64,000 nucleotides of DNA from Lanius collurio (Eukaryota > Chordata > Aves > Passeriformes > Laniidae). The number at the start of each line of letters is the position of its first letter. The stretch's first letter is position 1. A model generated the notes under the pieces. That model worked only from the letters and a program-made list of their open reading frames with translations. It was not told where the DNA came from and did not search any database. The position numbers and the translations under genes were made by a program. Location of the stretch: assembly GCA_020086605.1 (NCBI GenBank), contig JACBWW010000004.1:10337073-10401072 (forward strand), in the 5' to 3' direction. Below are positions 56,901 to 61,139 of this stretch, in pieces.

Positions 56901-59900
56901 ATCAATGGTTTTAAGGAAGTCTCACTACCATTTAGAAGCTTTCTGCCAGCTTGCCGCCTTCTCATTTTAGCTAGATAGGCAGAATGAAACAAAAGAAAAT
57001 GTTTTCTGAAAGTCTTTCATCCAGTACAATTTAAATTTTAAGATACACTGGCAAGTGCAATAAAATATATTATGCTGAAATAGCCTTGTATTATAGCAAA
57101 AGTTGATCTGCTTCAATACACAAAAACATACCATGCATATCCTGTGTTTAACAGACAGAATGCAGTTGGGAGGTTTGAGAGTTGTGTATTTTTGTTATTT
57201 GGGGGCTTTTTATTAAGATTTTAACATTGTACTGGCAGTTTTCTTTTTTTCTCGATTAACAGTAGTCTTGCAACATTAGGCATTGGGGTTTTTTAAGCCC
57301 TAAGTTCTGGAATCAGGTAATGATGCTGTGTTCCCACTCTCCACTTTACCAAAGATTGAGTGACTGATATGTTATGCAGGAAGTTTAAGCACACAAATCC
57401 TAAAGGATCCAAGAATAAAGCAAACAAAAAATATCTTGCTCTAAATAAAATGCTCATCAATGTTAAGTAGTGGAGTTGCTGCAGACAGGTTACTTTGATT
57501 ACTTTTAGTCATATGCCTTTCCTCCATCATGACCATTGAATGCTATTGGGGGCCAGTCCTAGTGCTTTGAATCCTAGGAGTGATTCAAAACTGCAGTGAG
57601 GCCATGTATTCCCACTATCCGGCACAATTGTGCTTTGGATTGAAACTGCAATGTTATTTTTCATAATCTTCCTATCAGTCTTCCAACATGAGCTATTTTT
57701 AAAATCACACATGCTGAAATCAGCAGTTAAACTAGATCATAACACGGCTCCACAAAGCCCTTGTGCCTGATGCTGCCCTACGCTGGCTGACACCTGGGAA
57801 GGTGTGACAGCCGGCCAAGCCAACTCCTGCACAAGCCCCAAGATCTAACATGCCCCTGCAGTTTCAATTAACTTAGCGGATTTTATCAGCAGCTCTCTAC
57901 ATCTGAACAGATAGCCCATACTTCTTTTGTTTTGTTTTTATTAGAACAAGCAGATGAGCCTAATTTACAAACACTAAACTCATGTCTCAAGTTCTCTTCT
58001 GAACAAGCTGACTAGAAGTTTTTCCCTGCAAAATTCTCCAGTTCGATGTGCAGCTGTCTCAAATACTTGTGTTGCATGTGCAGAGCTAAATAGAAGAATC
58101 CCATGTCTACCCATGTAGGGTGACCCAGTCGAATATTTGGTTAATAACCACCAAATTTGGTCCCACCCTGCAATGTCGCGTTCCCTCGGGGAGCGATAAG
58201 CACGGTTAGGAAAAACTCATCCATACAAAGCAGACCGAGCGCTGCCTAACAGAGCACAGACTGTAACTCAAACATGCCTGGCGCTGAGCAGAGCCACTTT
58301 TGAAGCTGCTGCAGGAAAATAAGGAACAAAGGAATAAAGGAACGCAGGAATACCGGCCGCGGAACAGGCGGAGCGGAGCCCACGCCGGGCCAACGCGCTG
58401 CGCAACAGCGCCCCCGCGCGGGCAAGCGCCGCCACTGCACAGAAACCTGGGCTGTCGGGACTCCGAAATACCCGGGCTTTATTTCGAAAAATACTAACAC
58501 ATGTTCAACTTTTTATTTATTGAACTGTCCCCTCGAACCAAGCTTGGAATCAAAATCAACGAACCAGCAAGTCAATGCAATCCCAACCTTTGTGGAACTG
58601 ACAGGGCAAAGCAAGTACTGATGGCTTGGGAAGGAAGAGTAACGGAAATCAGTCTCTGAAGGGCTCAGTATTAAACTTCCTCTCTGTAAACACATCTCCG
58701 GATTGCAAATGGCATTTCTCTTGCAGCAAAGGTGATTCCAAACACAAAGCAGCCCTACAACTAAGAAAACAATTCTCCCAAATTACAAATTAAAGTTTTG
58801 ATGTCTGCTTCACAGAGAAAAACCTTGGCCTGCTGAAGTTCTCAAATTCCTTTTGATGTCAGAGGAACCAGGATTCAGTTATAAAGCTTCTAAACACAAA
58901 TGGTGAATATAGCTCTCACAAGACATTTTACAGGTGGAAGAGAAATGGCAGCAAGGAGTACTTCTGAAAATCAGGCCAATTAAGATCACTGAAATTTGGG
59001 CTTCCAAACTTGGAAAACACATGAAAAAATGTGGAAGATGCTGCACTGTGATCTGAACTGCCACTTTCAGACTCTCAGTACAACAGTAACAGGTCTGAAT
59101 TTCCTTTTACACTCTTTAGCTTAAAACTGTACAAATGAAAGATGATTGACACAGAGCCCTAGGGCTCTGGGACAGTGGAACACGATGCATTTGCAGCTAC
59201 CCACTTTGCATTAACACCATCTATTTTGCCTCCTGAAATATAGATACCTGACATTGCCACGGCTGTGAAAGTTTATCCAACTATCAACACCACATTTAAC
59301 TTTAAAAAATCACTGATTCCAACATGTGAATCAGAAAATCCTGGTAAGAATTGCAGATACAGAAGAGACAAGGATGGCTTAGAGAAATGTTTGAAGGTTA
59401 CAGCAGACATCTGAAATCACAGCCCTCTTTTTCCCCTAAGGTACTCCTTTATGAGACACTGTAAGAAGGAAAAAGCACTGAAGTGATGATTATGCTCCAT
59501 ATAAACAGAAATACTCTGCAAGTGCAAAAGATTTTTTAGCCCAGTATCACACACTATCAGTGGGAATTAACTGAGCCTTAGGAAGATCCTTGTGAGGTAG
59601 AAAATTATGGTCCTCTTTACAAGATGGAGAAAAAAGGCACAAGGCAAGGATGTGCTTGGTCATTTATCATACCAATATAGGCAAAAGTTCATGATGGCAA
59701 TACCACTCCCTAAGAAAGGAAGAACAGTAAGTCCTGGTGCCCTCTAAGGAAGAAAAATGAGCCTCCTGCAAAGTGAAGAATGTTGAAGAGTCCACAGACC
59801 ATTCACATAGGGAGACAAAATAAGAACACATGGGTCTCAGGTCTTCCTGAAGAAGGAAGGAGAAAACACTCCTGGGGAAAGTAGGGCATTCAAAGGCTGG

Positions 59901-61139
59901 AGCAGAATGGCAGAGGTTAGAAGCAGTCTCTAATTTTTCATGTCGTGGTAGTATTTGCATGCCTCCATGCACACAAAACCATCCTCTCTTTGCCAGTGAT
60001 GCAGCAACTTTAGACTATCAGTAGAAAGAAATTATTTGACCAGCTGAAGAGGTGAAGTTTTACAAAGGAGTACCTCACTCAACCATTATTTTACTACAAA
60101 GAAGGCTGGTGCTACCAACATTTCAACAACAGGAAATAATAAATAGCAGCAAAAAATACTCAGTGCCTTCACCTACTTGTGCTATTCCAGCAATAAAGGC
60201 ATTAAAGCAGGTAGAAACACGCATTTTTTGGGGTGCAATCATGAAGCATCCTTCCTGCTGATCGTAGCCAAGCAGGACGTACAGATGGCGCTTGACTGTG
60301 TTGAAAGCTTTAGCACTGCTGATGTCCGACTCTGCGCTGCTCTCATCCTTGGCCATGAACTTCATGAGCACTGTAATGAGCTGGTGGACAGTCTGGTGGT
60401 CAATCCCAGCATCCTCTGGCAGCAGGTCTTTTATTGTATTATCATTCTCTGGGGAAGGTTGTCCTATGGGTACAAGAGACATTGGTATCAGACACTGAAG
60501 AACACTGTGCACACTGTAAATCCAAAAACAGGGTACAAAATACACAAGAATTTTTTTTCCAGAGTTCACTGCTCCATTTCTGCCCAAATACACACAGTGA
60601 AGTTGCAGGAGACAGGCATGCATTTCTAAGGACATTGTTCCTCTGTTGTCTCAGGCCCAACAGCACAGAAGCACCTGCTCTGTACATTCAACTCCATTTC
60701 TCAGCTTTCCCCTATTTAGTGGAGCACCTTGTTTCCCATCTCAGTGAATTTCTGCCAAATTGAACACTATTATTCTTCCACATCCATCAAATCCCACTGC
60801 CACCAGATTCTCATCTGGTATGGTTATCAGTCTTTCTTCAGTAAACATTAGTGGACATCAGTCTTTGCTAGTGGAAAATGTACAAAATGGCAAAGGTGGG
60901 AAATATGAAAAACTGTACCAAATAATGATTAAACAAAGAATGAAGTCTTCCCCTATTACCAGGAATCTGTATTTCTCTTAAATAACTTGTATTACTACAA
61001 ATAACTTTTCAATAAATAGTATTATTTTAATATTCTAATTTACCCACATTCTCAGTGTGGTATGCTATTCTGACAAGGGACTCCTTCACTGGTACAACTG
61101 CATCTCTCTTAGGTTCTTCACAAGAAAAAACTGCAATGT
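2732..61139 (-). CDS. UNC79: UNC79, C-terminal half (25 exons, 5' side cut by window)
   Basis: UNC79 is a large cytoplasmic, mostly helical (HEAT/armadillo-like) protein. It pairs with UNC80 and binds the NALCN sodium-leak channel, which sets neuronal resting excitability. Twenty-five exons were joined by splice sites, phase and match to the remembered vertebrate protein. In gene order they are 61139-61044, 60463-60177, 56803-56621, 55881-55719, 51368-50145, 48361-48254, 43942-43826, 41487-41404, 39777-39675, 37925-37785, 33851-33813, 32868-32756, 32671-32586, 31761-31588, 30015-29947, 29358-29248, 23790-23686, 19947-19870, 17400-17311, 13926-13751, 12153-11967, 10617-10420, 8230-8153, 3662-3621 and 2932-2732. 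The total is 4253 nt, encoding 1416 residues plus TGA. All 24 junctions keep frame and no exon has an internal stop, so the gene looks intact. Residue numbers in the exon entries count from the first full codon in this window. The start codon and promoter lie beyond 64000. Confidence 0.96.
2933..3620 (-). other. UNC79: UNC79 intron, 688 bp
   Basis: Last intron, between the 42-bp exon and the terminal exon. It contains an unassigned minus open frame (2984-3232) with no recognisable homology. No repeats were recognised. Confidence 0.85.
3621..3662 (-). CDS. UNC79: UNC79 small exon, 42 bp (exon 24 of window)
   Basis: This 42-bp exon is phase 0 on both sides and encodes residues 1337-1350, LIPMWLPMIQSNLK. 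The acceptor is cttcttgcAG and the donor is AAG|GTAAGT. It fits exactly between IFVK and HLSAGLQ. Too short to show as an open frame, it was found by searching for the missing residues. Confidence 0.95.
3663..8152 (-). other. UNC79: UNC79 intron, 4.5 kb
   Basis: Holds the small TG-rich stretch near 5.8 kb. Otherwise no recognised exons or repeats. Confidence 0.85.
5807..5844. repeat. Short TG/TA-rich microsatellite-like stretch
   Basis: Interrupted tgtgtg and tatgtatg runs in the intron between 3662 and 8153. Confidence 0.6.
8153..8230 (-). CDS. UNC79: UNC79 exon 23 of window
   Basis: This 78-bp exon is phase 0 on both sides and encodes residues 1311-1336: MVEMVCLHVISLMEALQECN then STIFVK. 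The acceptor is a good pyrimidine tract ending in the rare ccgAG, and the donor is AAG|GTAGGC. It is not marked by a long open frame on the minus strand; plus-strand frames here are shadows. Confidence 0.96.
8231..10419 (-). other. UNC79: UNC79 intron, 2.2 kb
   Basis: Holds the best-preserved MIR-like relic (8868-9110). The minus open frames near 9.2-9.6 kb are low-complexity T/F-rich shadows. Confidence 0.85.
8868..9110 (-). repeat. Ancient MIR-like amniote SINE relic
   Basis: Contains caaagtgcttcacaaacact, cctcacaacacccctgtgag, aagtattattatctacattt and gctgaggcagagagctta, then an accession-like tail ggaacttgggacttcccagt. This is the reverse orientation of the MIR/CORE-SINE consensus as remembered from turtles and birds. 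It is the best preserved of several copies in the window. Confidence 0.7.
10420..10617 (-). CDS. UNC79: UNC79 exon 22 of window
   Basis: This 198-bp exon is phase 0 on both sides and encodes residues 1245-1310. It begins TSVLHMCSLFHAFIFAQLWT, includes NQNEFSFTAILTALEFWSRV, and ends LQLMAHNKV. The acceptor is tttctacAG and the donor is GTG|GTGAGT. Confidence 0.98.
10618..11966 (-). other. UNC79: UNC79 intron, 1.3 kb
   Basis: No recognised elements. The plus-strand open frame at 11149-11472 has no known match and no splice or promoter support. Confidence 0.85.
11967..12153 (-). CDS. UNC79: UNC79 exon 21 of window
   Basis: This 187-bp exon encodes residues 1183-1244. It begins PKEFIECVSHIRLLSWLLLG, then SLTHNVVCPN, and ends DHLIVILIGFPEQSK. 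The acceptor is cttgacAG and the donor is AAG|GTAAGG. It enters in phase 2 and leaves in phase 0. Plus-strand frames at 12046-12364 and the minus frame at 12185-12526 are unrelated shadows. Confidence 0.97.
12500..12695 (+). repeat. MIR-like SINE relic with tail
   Basis: Contains acttctccattggtaaagca, a degraded form of the MIR tttccccatctgtaaaatgg segment. Then comes tcagggcagggactatgctt and catctagtgcaatg, resembling the tail of the amniote family. It is diverged and end points are approximate. Confidence 0.5.
12788..12862. repeat. Perfect palindrome, 37-bp arms, 1-nt spacer
   Basis: Positions 12788-12824 and 12826-12862 are exact reverse complements, including an 8-base T run matched by an 8-base A run. 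The single spacer is c at 12825 and the centre reads ctag-c-ctag. The arms are AT-rich. No mobile-element ends or coding potential are visible. It sits in the UNC79 intron between 12154 and 13750. Confidence 0.95.
13045..13225 (-). repeat. Probable MIR-like SINE relic
   Basis: Contains agaaactaaagtgcaaggag and later gctgggacaagaatacaggt, then cacagtcctatta, in the order of an inverted MIR (gaaactgaggcacagag, gctgggaatagaacccaggt, cccagtcctgt). Heavily diverged. Confidence 0.4.
13751..13926 (-). CDS. UNC79: UNC79 exon 20 of window
   Basis: This 176-bp exon encodes residues 1124-1181: SHMKTCSQPLHEDTFGGHLK, then VGLAQIAAMEITRGNHRDNK, then IRYLPWLYHPPSAMQQ. The acceptor is ttgccttgcAG and the donor is AAGG|GTGAGA. 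It enters in phase 0 and leaves in phase 2. It is among the most conserved parts of the C-terminal region. Confidence 0.98.
13927..17310 (-). other. UNC79: UNC79 intron, 3.4 kb
   Basis: AT-rich; no exons, repeats or RNA genes recognised. Confidence 0.85.
17311..17400 (-). CDS. UNC79: UNC79 exon 19 of window
   Basis: This 90-bp exon is phase 0 on both sides and encodes residues 1094-1123: CGTAAMECMRQYVGEVLDFI then ADMHTLTKLK. The acceptor is atgttttAG. The donor is AAG|GTTGGT, a weak GT donor lacking the usual purine-A-G at +3 to +5. Frame and homology leave little doubt about the boundary. Confidence 0.95.
17401..19869 (-). other. UNC79: UNC79 intron, 2.5 kb
   Basis: AT-rich; nothing recognised. 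Confidence 0.85.
19870..19947 (-). CDS. UNC79: UNC79 exon 18 of window
   Basis: This 78-bp exon is phase 0 on both sides and encodes residues 1068-1093: FVCADAGTKLAESTILHKQM then IASIPG. The acceptor is cttcttAG and the donor is GGG|GTAAGT. A second AG lies 13 nt inside (gtgcag). The outer AG was chosen because it supplies FVCAD and keeps phase 0, whereas the inner one would break the frame. Confidence 0.95.
20863..20885. repeat. Short perfect hairpin, 10-bp stem
   Basis: The arms gacaaccata and tatggttgtc flank a 3-base loop. It is intronic and may be chance in AT-rich DNA. Confidence 0.5.
23350..23425 (+). mobile_element. CR1 LINE 3' end relic
   Basis: Contains gggacatggt, then tgggtcccttccaaatcaag and atattctgtgatctt. 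This is the typical CR1 3' tail (tcccttccaacc followed by an attctatgattct-like end) on the plus strand. It lies inside the intron between 19947 and 23686. The upstream 150 bp may belong to it but is too diverged to call. Confidence 0.65.
23686..23790 (-). CDS. UNC79: UNC79 exon 17 of window
   Basis: This 105-bp exon is phase 0 on both sides and encodes residues 1033-1067: ERDKFYLTRCVILELLQALK then LKSPLPDMNLLLLVQ. The acceptor is ttgttttAG and the donor is CAG|GTACAA. A longer minus-strand open frame at 23486-23887 covers it in a different reading frame and is a shadow. Confidence 0.97.
23791..29247 (-). other. UNC79: UNC79 intron, 5.5 kb (longest complete one)
   Basis: Holds a MIR-like relic (24728-24840). 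Open frames near 25.0-27.4 kb are short, lie on both strands and match nothing recognised. Confidence 0.85.
24728..24840 (+). repeat. MIR-like SINE relic
   Basis: Contains gggcctcagtttctccac, atctgtaaaatgtgacc and agaagttttatgaggtta, matching the central MIR core (cctcagtttcctcatctgta, aaatggg, gggttgttgtgagga) in sense orientation. Confidence 0.55.
29248..29358 (-). CDS. UNC79: UNC79 exon 16 of window
   Basis: This 111-bp exon is phase 0 on both sides and encodes residues 996-1032: SLLEPFSKLLSFVIQNAVFT then LAYLVELCGLCYRAFTK. The acceptor is tcattgcAG and the donor is AAG|GTATCA. It is strongly hydrophobic, but in this family it is read as buried helices, not membrane spans. Confidence 0.98.
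29359..29946 (-). other. UNC79: UNC79 intron, 588 bp
   Basis: Contains short A-rich runs near 29670-29715; otherwise nothing recognised. Confidence 0.85.
29947..30015 (-). CDS. UNC79: UNC79 exon 15 of window
   Basis: This 69-bp exon is phase 0 on both sides and encodes residues 973-995: CSLDSSLRIMICLLKIPTTS then ATR. The acceptor is tatgttcAG and the donor is AGG|GTAAGT. A second AG lies 10 nt inside the exon (tttag). The upstream AG was chosen because it restores the CSL residues and phase 0. Confidence 0.95.
30016..31587 (-). other. UNC79: UNC79 intron, 1.6 kb
   Basis: Nothing recognised. The 160-residue plus-strand frame at 30256-30738 shows no family motif and is judged fortuitous. Confidence 0.8.
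31588..31761 (-). CDS. UNC79: UNC79 exon 14 of window
   Basis: This 174-bp exon is phase 0 on both sides and encodes residues 915-972. It begins GLNNKKNLPAGGAMLRCLEN and ends FLTKLPCVLPLK. The acceptor is gtttcccAG and the donor is AAG|GTATGA. The helical repeat character is clear (IATFMEALPM, LWTTISNQFQTF). Confidence 0.98.
31762..32585 (-). other. UNC79: UNC79 intron, 824 bp
   Basis: Nothing recognised beyond splice sites. Confidence 0.85.
32586..32671 (-). CDS. UNC79: UNC79 exon 13 of window
   Basis: This 86-bp exon encodes residues 887-914: GSFLRTLAMSLMDFSELSSI then AALSQLLE. The acceptor is gaaatttcAG and the donor is GAG|GTATGT. It enters in phase 1 and leaves in phase 0. From here to residue 1123 every exon is phase 0. 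Confidence 0.97.
32756..32868 (-). CDS. UNC79: UNC79 exon 12 of window
   Basis: This 113-bp exon encodes residues 849-885: MMIPGNAAGVAKQFLRCVFH then QLAPNGIFPQLFQSIIK. The acceptor is ttcatctcAG and the donor is AAAG|GTAATG. It enters in phase 2 and leaves in phase 1. Only 84 bp of intron separates it from the next exon, the shortest intron in the window. Confidence 0.97.
32869..33812 (-). other. UNC79: UNC79 intron, 944 bp
   Basis: AT-rich; nothing recognised. It flanks the 39-bp microexon on its downstream side. Confidence 0.85.
33813..33851 (-). CDS. UNC79: UNC79 microexon, 39 bp (exon 11 of window)
   Basis: This 39-bp exon is phase 2 on both sides and encodes residues 836-847, LASSTSFSNQAE. 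Split Arg and Ser codons are completed by its neighbours. The acceptor is ttatttcAG and the donor is AAAG|GTATGG. It fits exactly between MQSVGR and SMMIPGNAAG. Being frame-neutral, it is a plausible alternatively used microexon, although the segment is present in the UNC79 protein I remember. Confidence 0.93.
33852..37784 (-). other. UNC79: UNC79 intron, 3.9 kb
   Basis: Holds the 0.9-kb CR1 ORF2 relic near its 5' (high-coordinate) end. The region 36323-36748 is somewhat more GC-rich, with overlapping plus frames of unknown origin; it may be more of the same insertion but was not recognised. Confidence 0.8.
36780..37710 (+). mobile_element. CR1 LINE fragment, ORF2 region, eroded
   Basis: Decayed CR1-like ORF2 sequence on the plus strand, antisense to UNC79. 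Landmarks are a NYMQQLVWKP-like motif at about 36840, aggccaaaaaacaccag and gagcaactagcagg at about 37320-37355, aaaactaacagtaaatttttc at about 37364-37384, and accagatgttattcactta then agagttctaaaa at about 37662-37693 (compare PDGIHPRVLK in CR1). Many stops and frameshifts are present and there is no intact reading frame. The end points are approximate. Confidence 0.65.
37785..37925 (-). CDS. UNC79: UNC79 exon 10 of window
   Basis: This 141-bp exon is phase 2 on both sides and encodes residues 789-834. It begins with a CHDCG motif, continues AVLEEYDEETLGLAIVVLST, and ends PLLLDIMQSVG. The acceptor is gttccttgcAG and the donor is GGAAG|GTAAAT. The hydrophobic periodicity fits a helical repeat. 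The CxxC-like CHDC could be structural, but metal binding is not shown. Confidence 0.97.
37926..39674 (-). other. UNC79: UNC79 intron, 1.7 kb
   Basis: Nothing recognised. Confidence 0.85.
39675..39777 (-). CDS. UNC79: UNC79 exon 9 of window
   Basis: This 103-bp exon encodes residues 755-787. It includes ATKSSLLSAPSIVSMFVPAP and then EEFADDQPILMTD. The acceptor is the less common ggccttaAG and the donor is AA|GTAAGT. It enters in phase 1 and leaves in phase 2, ending the run of phase-1 exons. It joins the linker to the conserved C-terminal part. Confidence 0.95.
39778..41403 (-). other. UNC79: UNC79 intron, 1.6 kb
   Basis: Nothing recognised. Confidence 0.85.
41404..41487 (-). CDS. UNC79: UNC79 exon 8 of window
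   Basis: This 84-bp exon is phase 1 on both sides and encodes residues 727-753: QIQHGKRLCNVPVCLNPDLE followed by GPPLRIR. The acceptor is tattcacAG and the donor is AGAG|GTCAGT, a slightly unusual donor. It lies between the KRQLEHQSS exon and the SAPSIVSMFVPAPEE exon, as in other vertebrate UNC79 genes. It is frame-neutral if skipped. Confidence 0.96.
41488..43825 (-). other. UNC79: UNC79 intron, 2.3 kb
   Basis: Several short A-runs, such as near 41615 and 42125; nothing else recognised. Confidence 0.85.
43826..43942 (-). CDS. UNC79: UNC79 exon 7 of window
   Basis: This 117-bp exon is phase 1 on both sides and encodes residues 688-725. It reads FRQMKRGSLGALTMNQLMKR and then QLEHQSSAPHNISTWDT. 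The acceptor is gacttgcAG and the donor is ACTG|GTGAGC. It is a basic, Gln/Met-rich piece of the linker. It matches the remembered UNC79 order between the SSIS and EQIQ segments. Confidence 0.96.
44530..44557. repeat. Short perfect hairpin, 12-bp stem
   Basis: The arms ttatagagagct and agctctctataa are exact reverse complements around a 4-base loop (atca). It lies in the intron near a CR1 relic. No terminator-like role is expected in this setting. Confidence 0.7.
44692..44785 (+). mobile_element. CR1 LINE 3' end relic
   Basis: Reads acatgacttagtgatggact, then aggttgga, aaggatcttaaagctcattt and ccaatctaaatgatttt. This follows the known CR1 3' UTR order (gtggtggac, gttggac, gatcttaaaggtcttttcc, aacctaaatgattct) on the plus strand. 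It is diverged and lies in the intron between 43942 and 48254. Confidence 0.7.
46139..46143. repeat. Target-site duplication, left copy
   Basis: GGAGG directly before the LTR, matching the right copy exactly. Confidence 0.8.
46144..46737 (+). mobile_element. Avian endogenous retrovirus solo LTR
   Basis: A 594-bp element that begins TGTGCTGGTTTC and ends CATGACA, so it has TG...CA termini. It is flanked by identical 5-bp copies of GGAGG at 46139-46143 and 46738-46742. No internal retroviral genes or second LTR are nearby, so this is a solo LTR left by recombination between two LTRs. A possible poly(A) signal ATTAAA lies at 46605-46610, and an eroded TATA-like region lies near 46410. It is antisense to UNC79. 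The 5-bp duplication fits ERVL-type or gamma-like elements rather than ERVK types with 6 bp; the family name is left open. Confidence 0.85.
46738..46742. repeat. Target-site duplication, right copy
   Basis: GGAGG directly after the LTR end, matching the left copy exactly. Confidence 0.8.
47095..47215 (-). repeat. MIR-like SINE relic
   Basis: Contains cagttggaaactgaggcaca and cagaaagagg, the inverted MIR core (cagatgaggaaactgaggca, cagagagg). It lies about 350 bp past the solo LTR. Confidence 0.5.
48254..48361 (-). CDS. UNC79: UNC79 exon 6 of window
   Basis: This 108-bp exon is phase 1 on both sides and encodes residues 652-686. It contains GLSTLEMPRESSSAPTLEAG and then VPETSSHSSIS, matching the UNC79 linker. 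The acceptor is cacatgcAG and the donor is TCAA|GTAAGT. The sequence is Ser/Pro/Glu-rich and probably unstructured. It is a frame-neutral cassette. Confidence 0.95.
49201..49264. repeat. Perfect tandem duplication, 2 x 32 bp
   Basis: The 32-bp unit at 49201-49232, starting ggaatgcataaatattctcc, is repeated without change at 49233-49264. It lies in the intron between the giant exon and the 48254-48361 exon. Identity suggests a recent event. Confidence 0.95.
49457..49513. repeat. Short direct repeat, 17 bp, 40-bp period
   Basis: The 17-mer cacctgaaaaaacttag occurs at 49457-49473 and again at 49497-49513. It lies in the same intron, about 200 bp from the 32-bp tandem duplication. Confidence 0.8.
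50145..51368 (-). CDS. UNC79: UNC79 giant acidic exon (exon 5 of window)
   Basis: This 1224-bp exon encodes residues 244-650. It opens EIELAEYRETGALQDSILRC, then ESIQKKKLRSLKQKSLDIGN. A long serine- and acid-rich segment follows, including DLDLIDLSSDSTSGPEKH and an IVESDEEEE stretch. It ends in a basic and helical tail containing IQIVPRQRKQRKIAV and YLDISFNILDKLGEQ. The composition points to an intrinsically disordered linker with conserved ends. The acceptor is tgatcAG and the donor is GGCAG|GTGAGC. It is phase 1 on both sides, so removing it would keep frame. The open frame continues past the donor into intron; that tail is not coding. Antisense frames at about 50293-50989 are shadows. Confidence 0.97.
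51369..55718 (-). other. UNC79: UNC79 intron, 4.4 kb
   Basis: Holds one MIR-like relic (54445-54570). Plus frames at 52308-52931 and 53543-53731 were not recognised. Confidence 0.85.
54445..54570 (-). repeat. MIR-like SINE relic
   Basis: Contains gcaagtaaatattattctcc, then actgtaaacataaggaaaca and gtgagagacacaaggccacc, resembling an inverted MIR core. Diverged. Confidence 0.45.
55719..55881 (-). CDS. UNC79: UNC79 exon 4 of window
   Basis: This 163-bp exon encodes residues 189-242. It begins YPYRDCEISKIVLHLIHITV and includes NTLNAQYHSCKPHATAGPLY. It ends YSEKEK plus one base. The acceptor is gctgaacAG and the donor is AAAG|GTACTT. It enters in phase 0 and leaves in phase 1. It closes the N-terminal conserved helical block seen in this window, ahead of the long acidic exon. 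Confidence 0.97.
55882..56620 (-). other. UNC79: UNC79 intron, 739 bp
   Basis: Nothing recognised. Confidence 0.85.
56621..56803 (-). CDS. UNC79: UNC79 exon 3 of window
   Basis: This 183-bp exon has phase 0 on both sides and encodes residues 128-188. It begins V-MDYNINLGKHLLPLVVQV and ends MWLKALLVILYK, a very conserved helical stretch of UNC79. The acceptor is cttttcAG and the donor is AAG|GTGAGT. The second codon is ATG, with G at -3 and G at +4, so it could in principle serve as a start for a transcript beginning in the upstream intron. No direct evidence for that was seen. Confidence 0.98.
58160..58480. promoter_or_regulatory. Intronic CpG-rich cluster, possible promoter or enhancer
   Basis: In an AT-rich intron this stretch turns abruptly GC- and CpG-rich. 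About 17 CpG dinucleotides fall between roughly 58340 and 58440 alone, with more near 58175-58240. No exon, repeat family or gene was recognised in it. It lies 1.5 kb upstream of UNC79 exon 3 of the window on the gene strand. A promoter role is inference only. Confidence 0.4.
59545..59670 (-). repeat. MIR-like SINE relic
   Basis: Contains tccttgtgaggtag, then ctctttacaagatggagaaa and ggcacaaggcaagg, in the order of an inverted MIR core. Diverged. Confidence 0.5.
60177..60463 (-). CDS. UNC79: UNC79 exon 2 of window
   Basis: This 287-bp exon encodes residues 33-127. Recognised UNC79 stretches are GQPSPENDNTIKDLLPEDAG at the start and KRHLYVLLGYDQQEGCFMIA in the middle, and it ends in FIAGIAQ. 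The acceptor is ttgtacccatAG and the donor is CAA|GTAGGT. It enters in phase 1 and leaves in phase 0. The end was set at CAA because the next exon supplies the following Val codon. Overlapping plus-strand frames here are antisense shadows. Confidence 0.97.
60464..61043 (-). other. UNC79: UNC79 intron, 580 bp
   Basis: Nothing recognised. The plus frames over this part are shadows. Confidence 0.85.
61044..61139 (-). CDS. UNC79: UNC79 exon 1 of window
   Basis: This 96-bp exon encodes residues 1-31, starting IAVFSCEEPKRDAVVPVKES and ending near YHTENV. The acceptor is a pyrimidine-rich tract ending attacAG and the donor is G|GTAAAT. It begins with two bases of a split codon and ends with one base (G), which joins GA of the next exon to make Gly. 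The phase fit and the run into GQPSPENDN of the next exon support the call. It is too short to appear as an open frame by length alone. I rely less on recalled sequence here than for the downstream exons. Confidence 0.88.

Larger units (their letters stand above)
56804..60176 (-). other. UNC79: UNC79 intron, 3.4 kb
   Basis: Holds the CpG-rich cluster (58160-58480) and a MIR-like relic (59545-59670). Confidence 0.85.

Noticed and set aside
60177..60763. Plus-strand frames of 109-150 residues over the GQPSPENDN exon
   Set aside because: Antisense of a certain UNC79 exon with no recognisable family.
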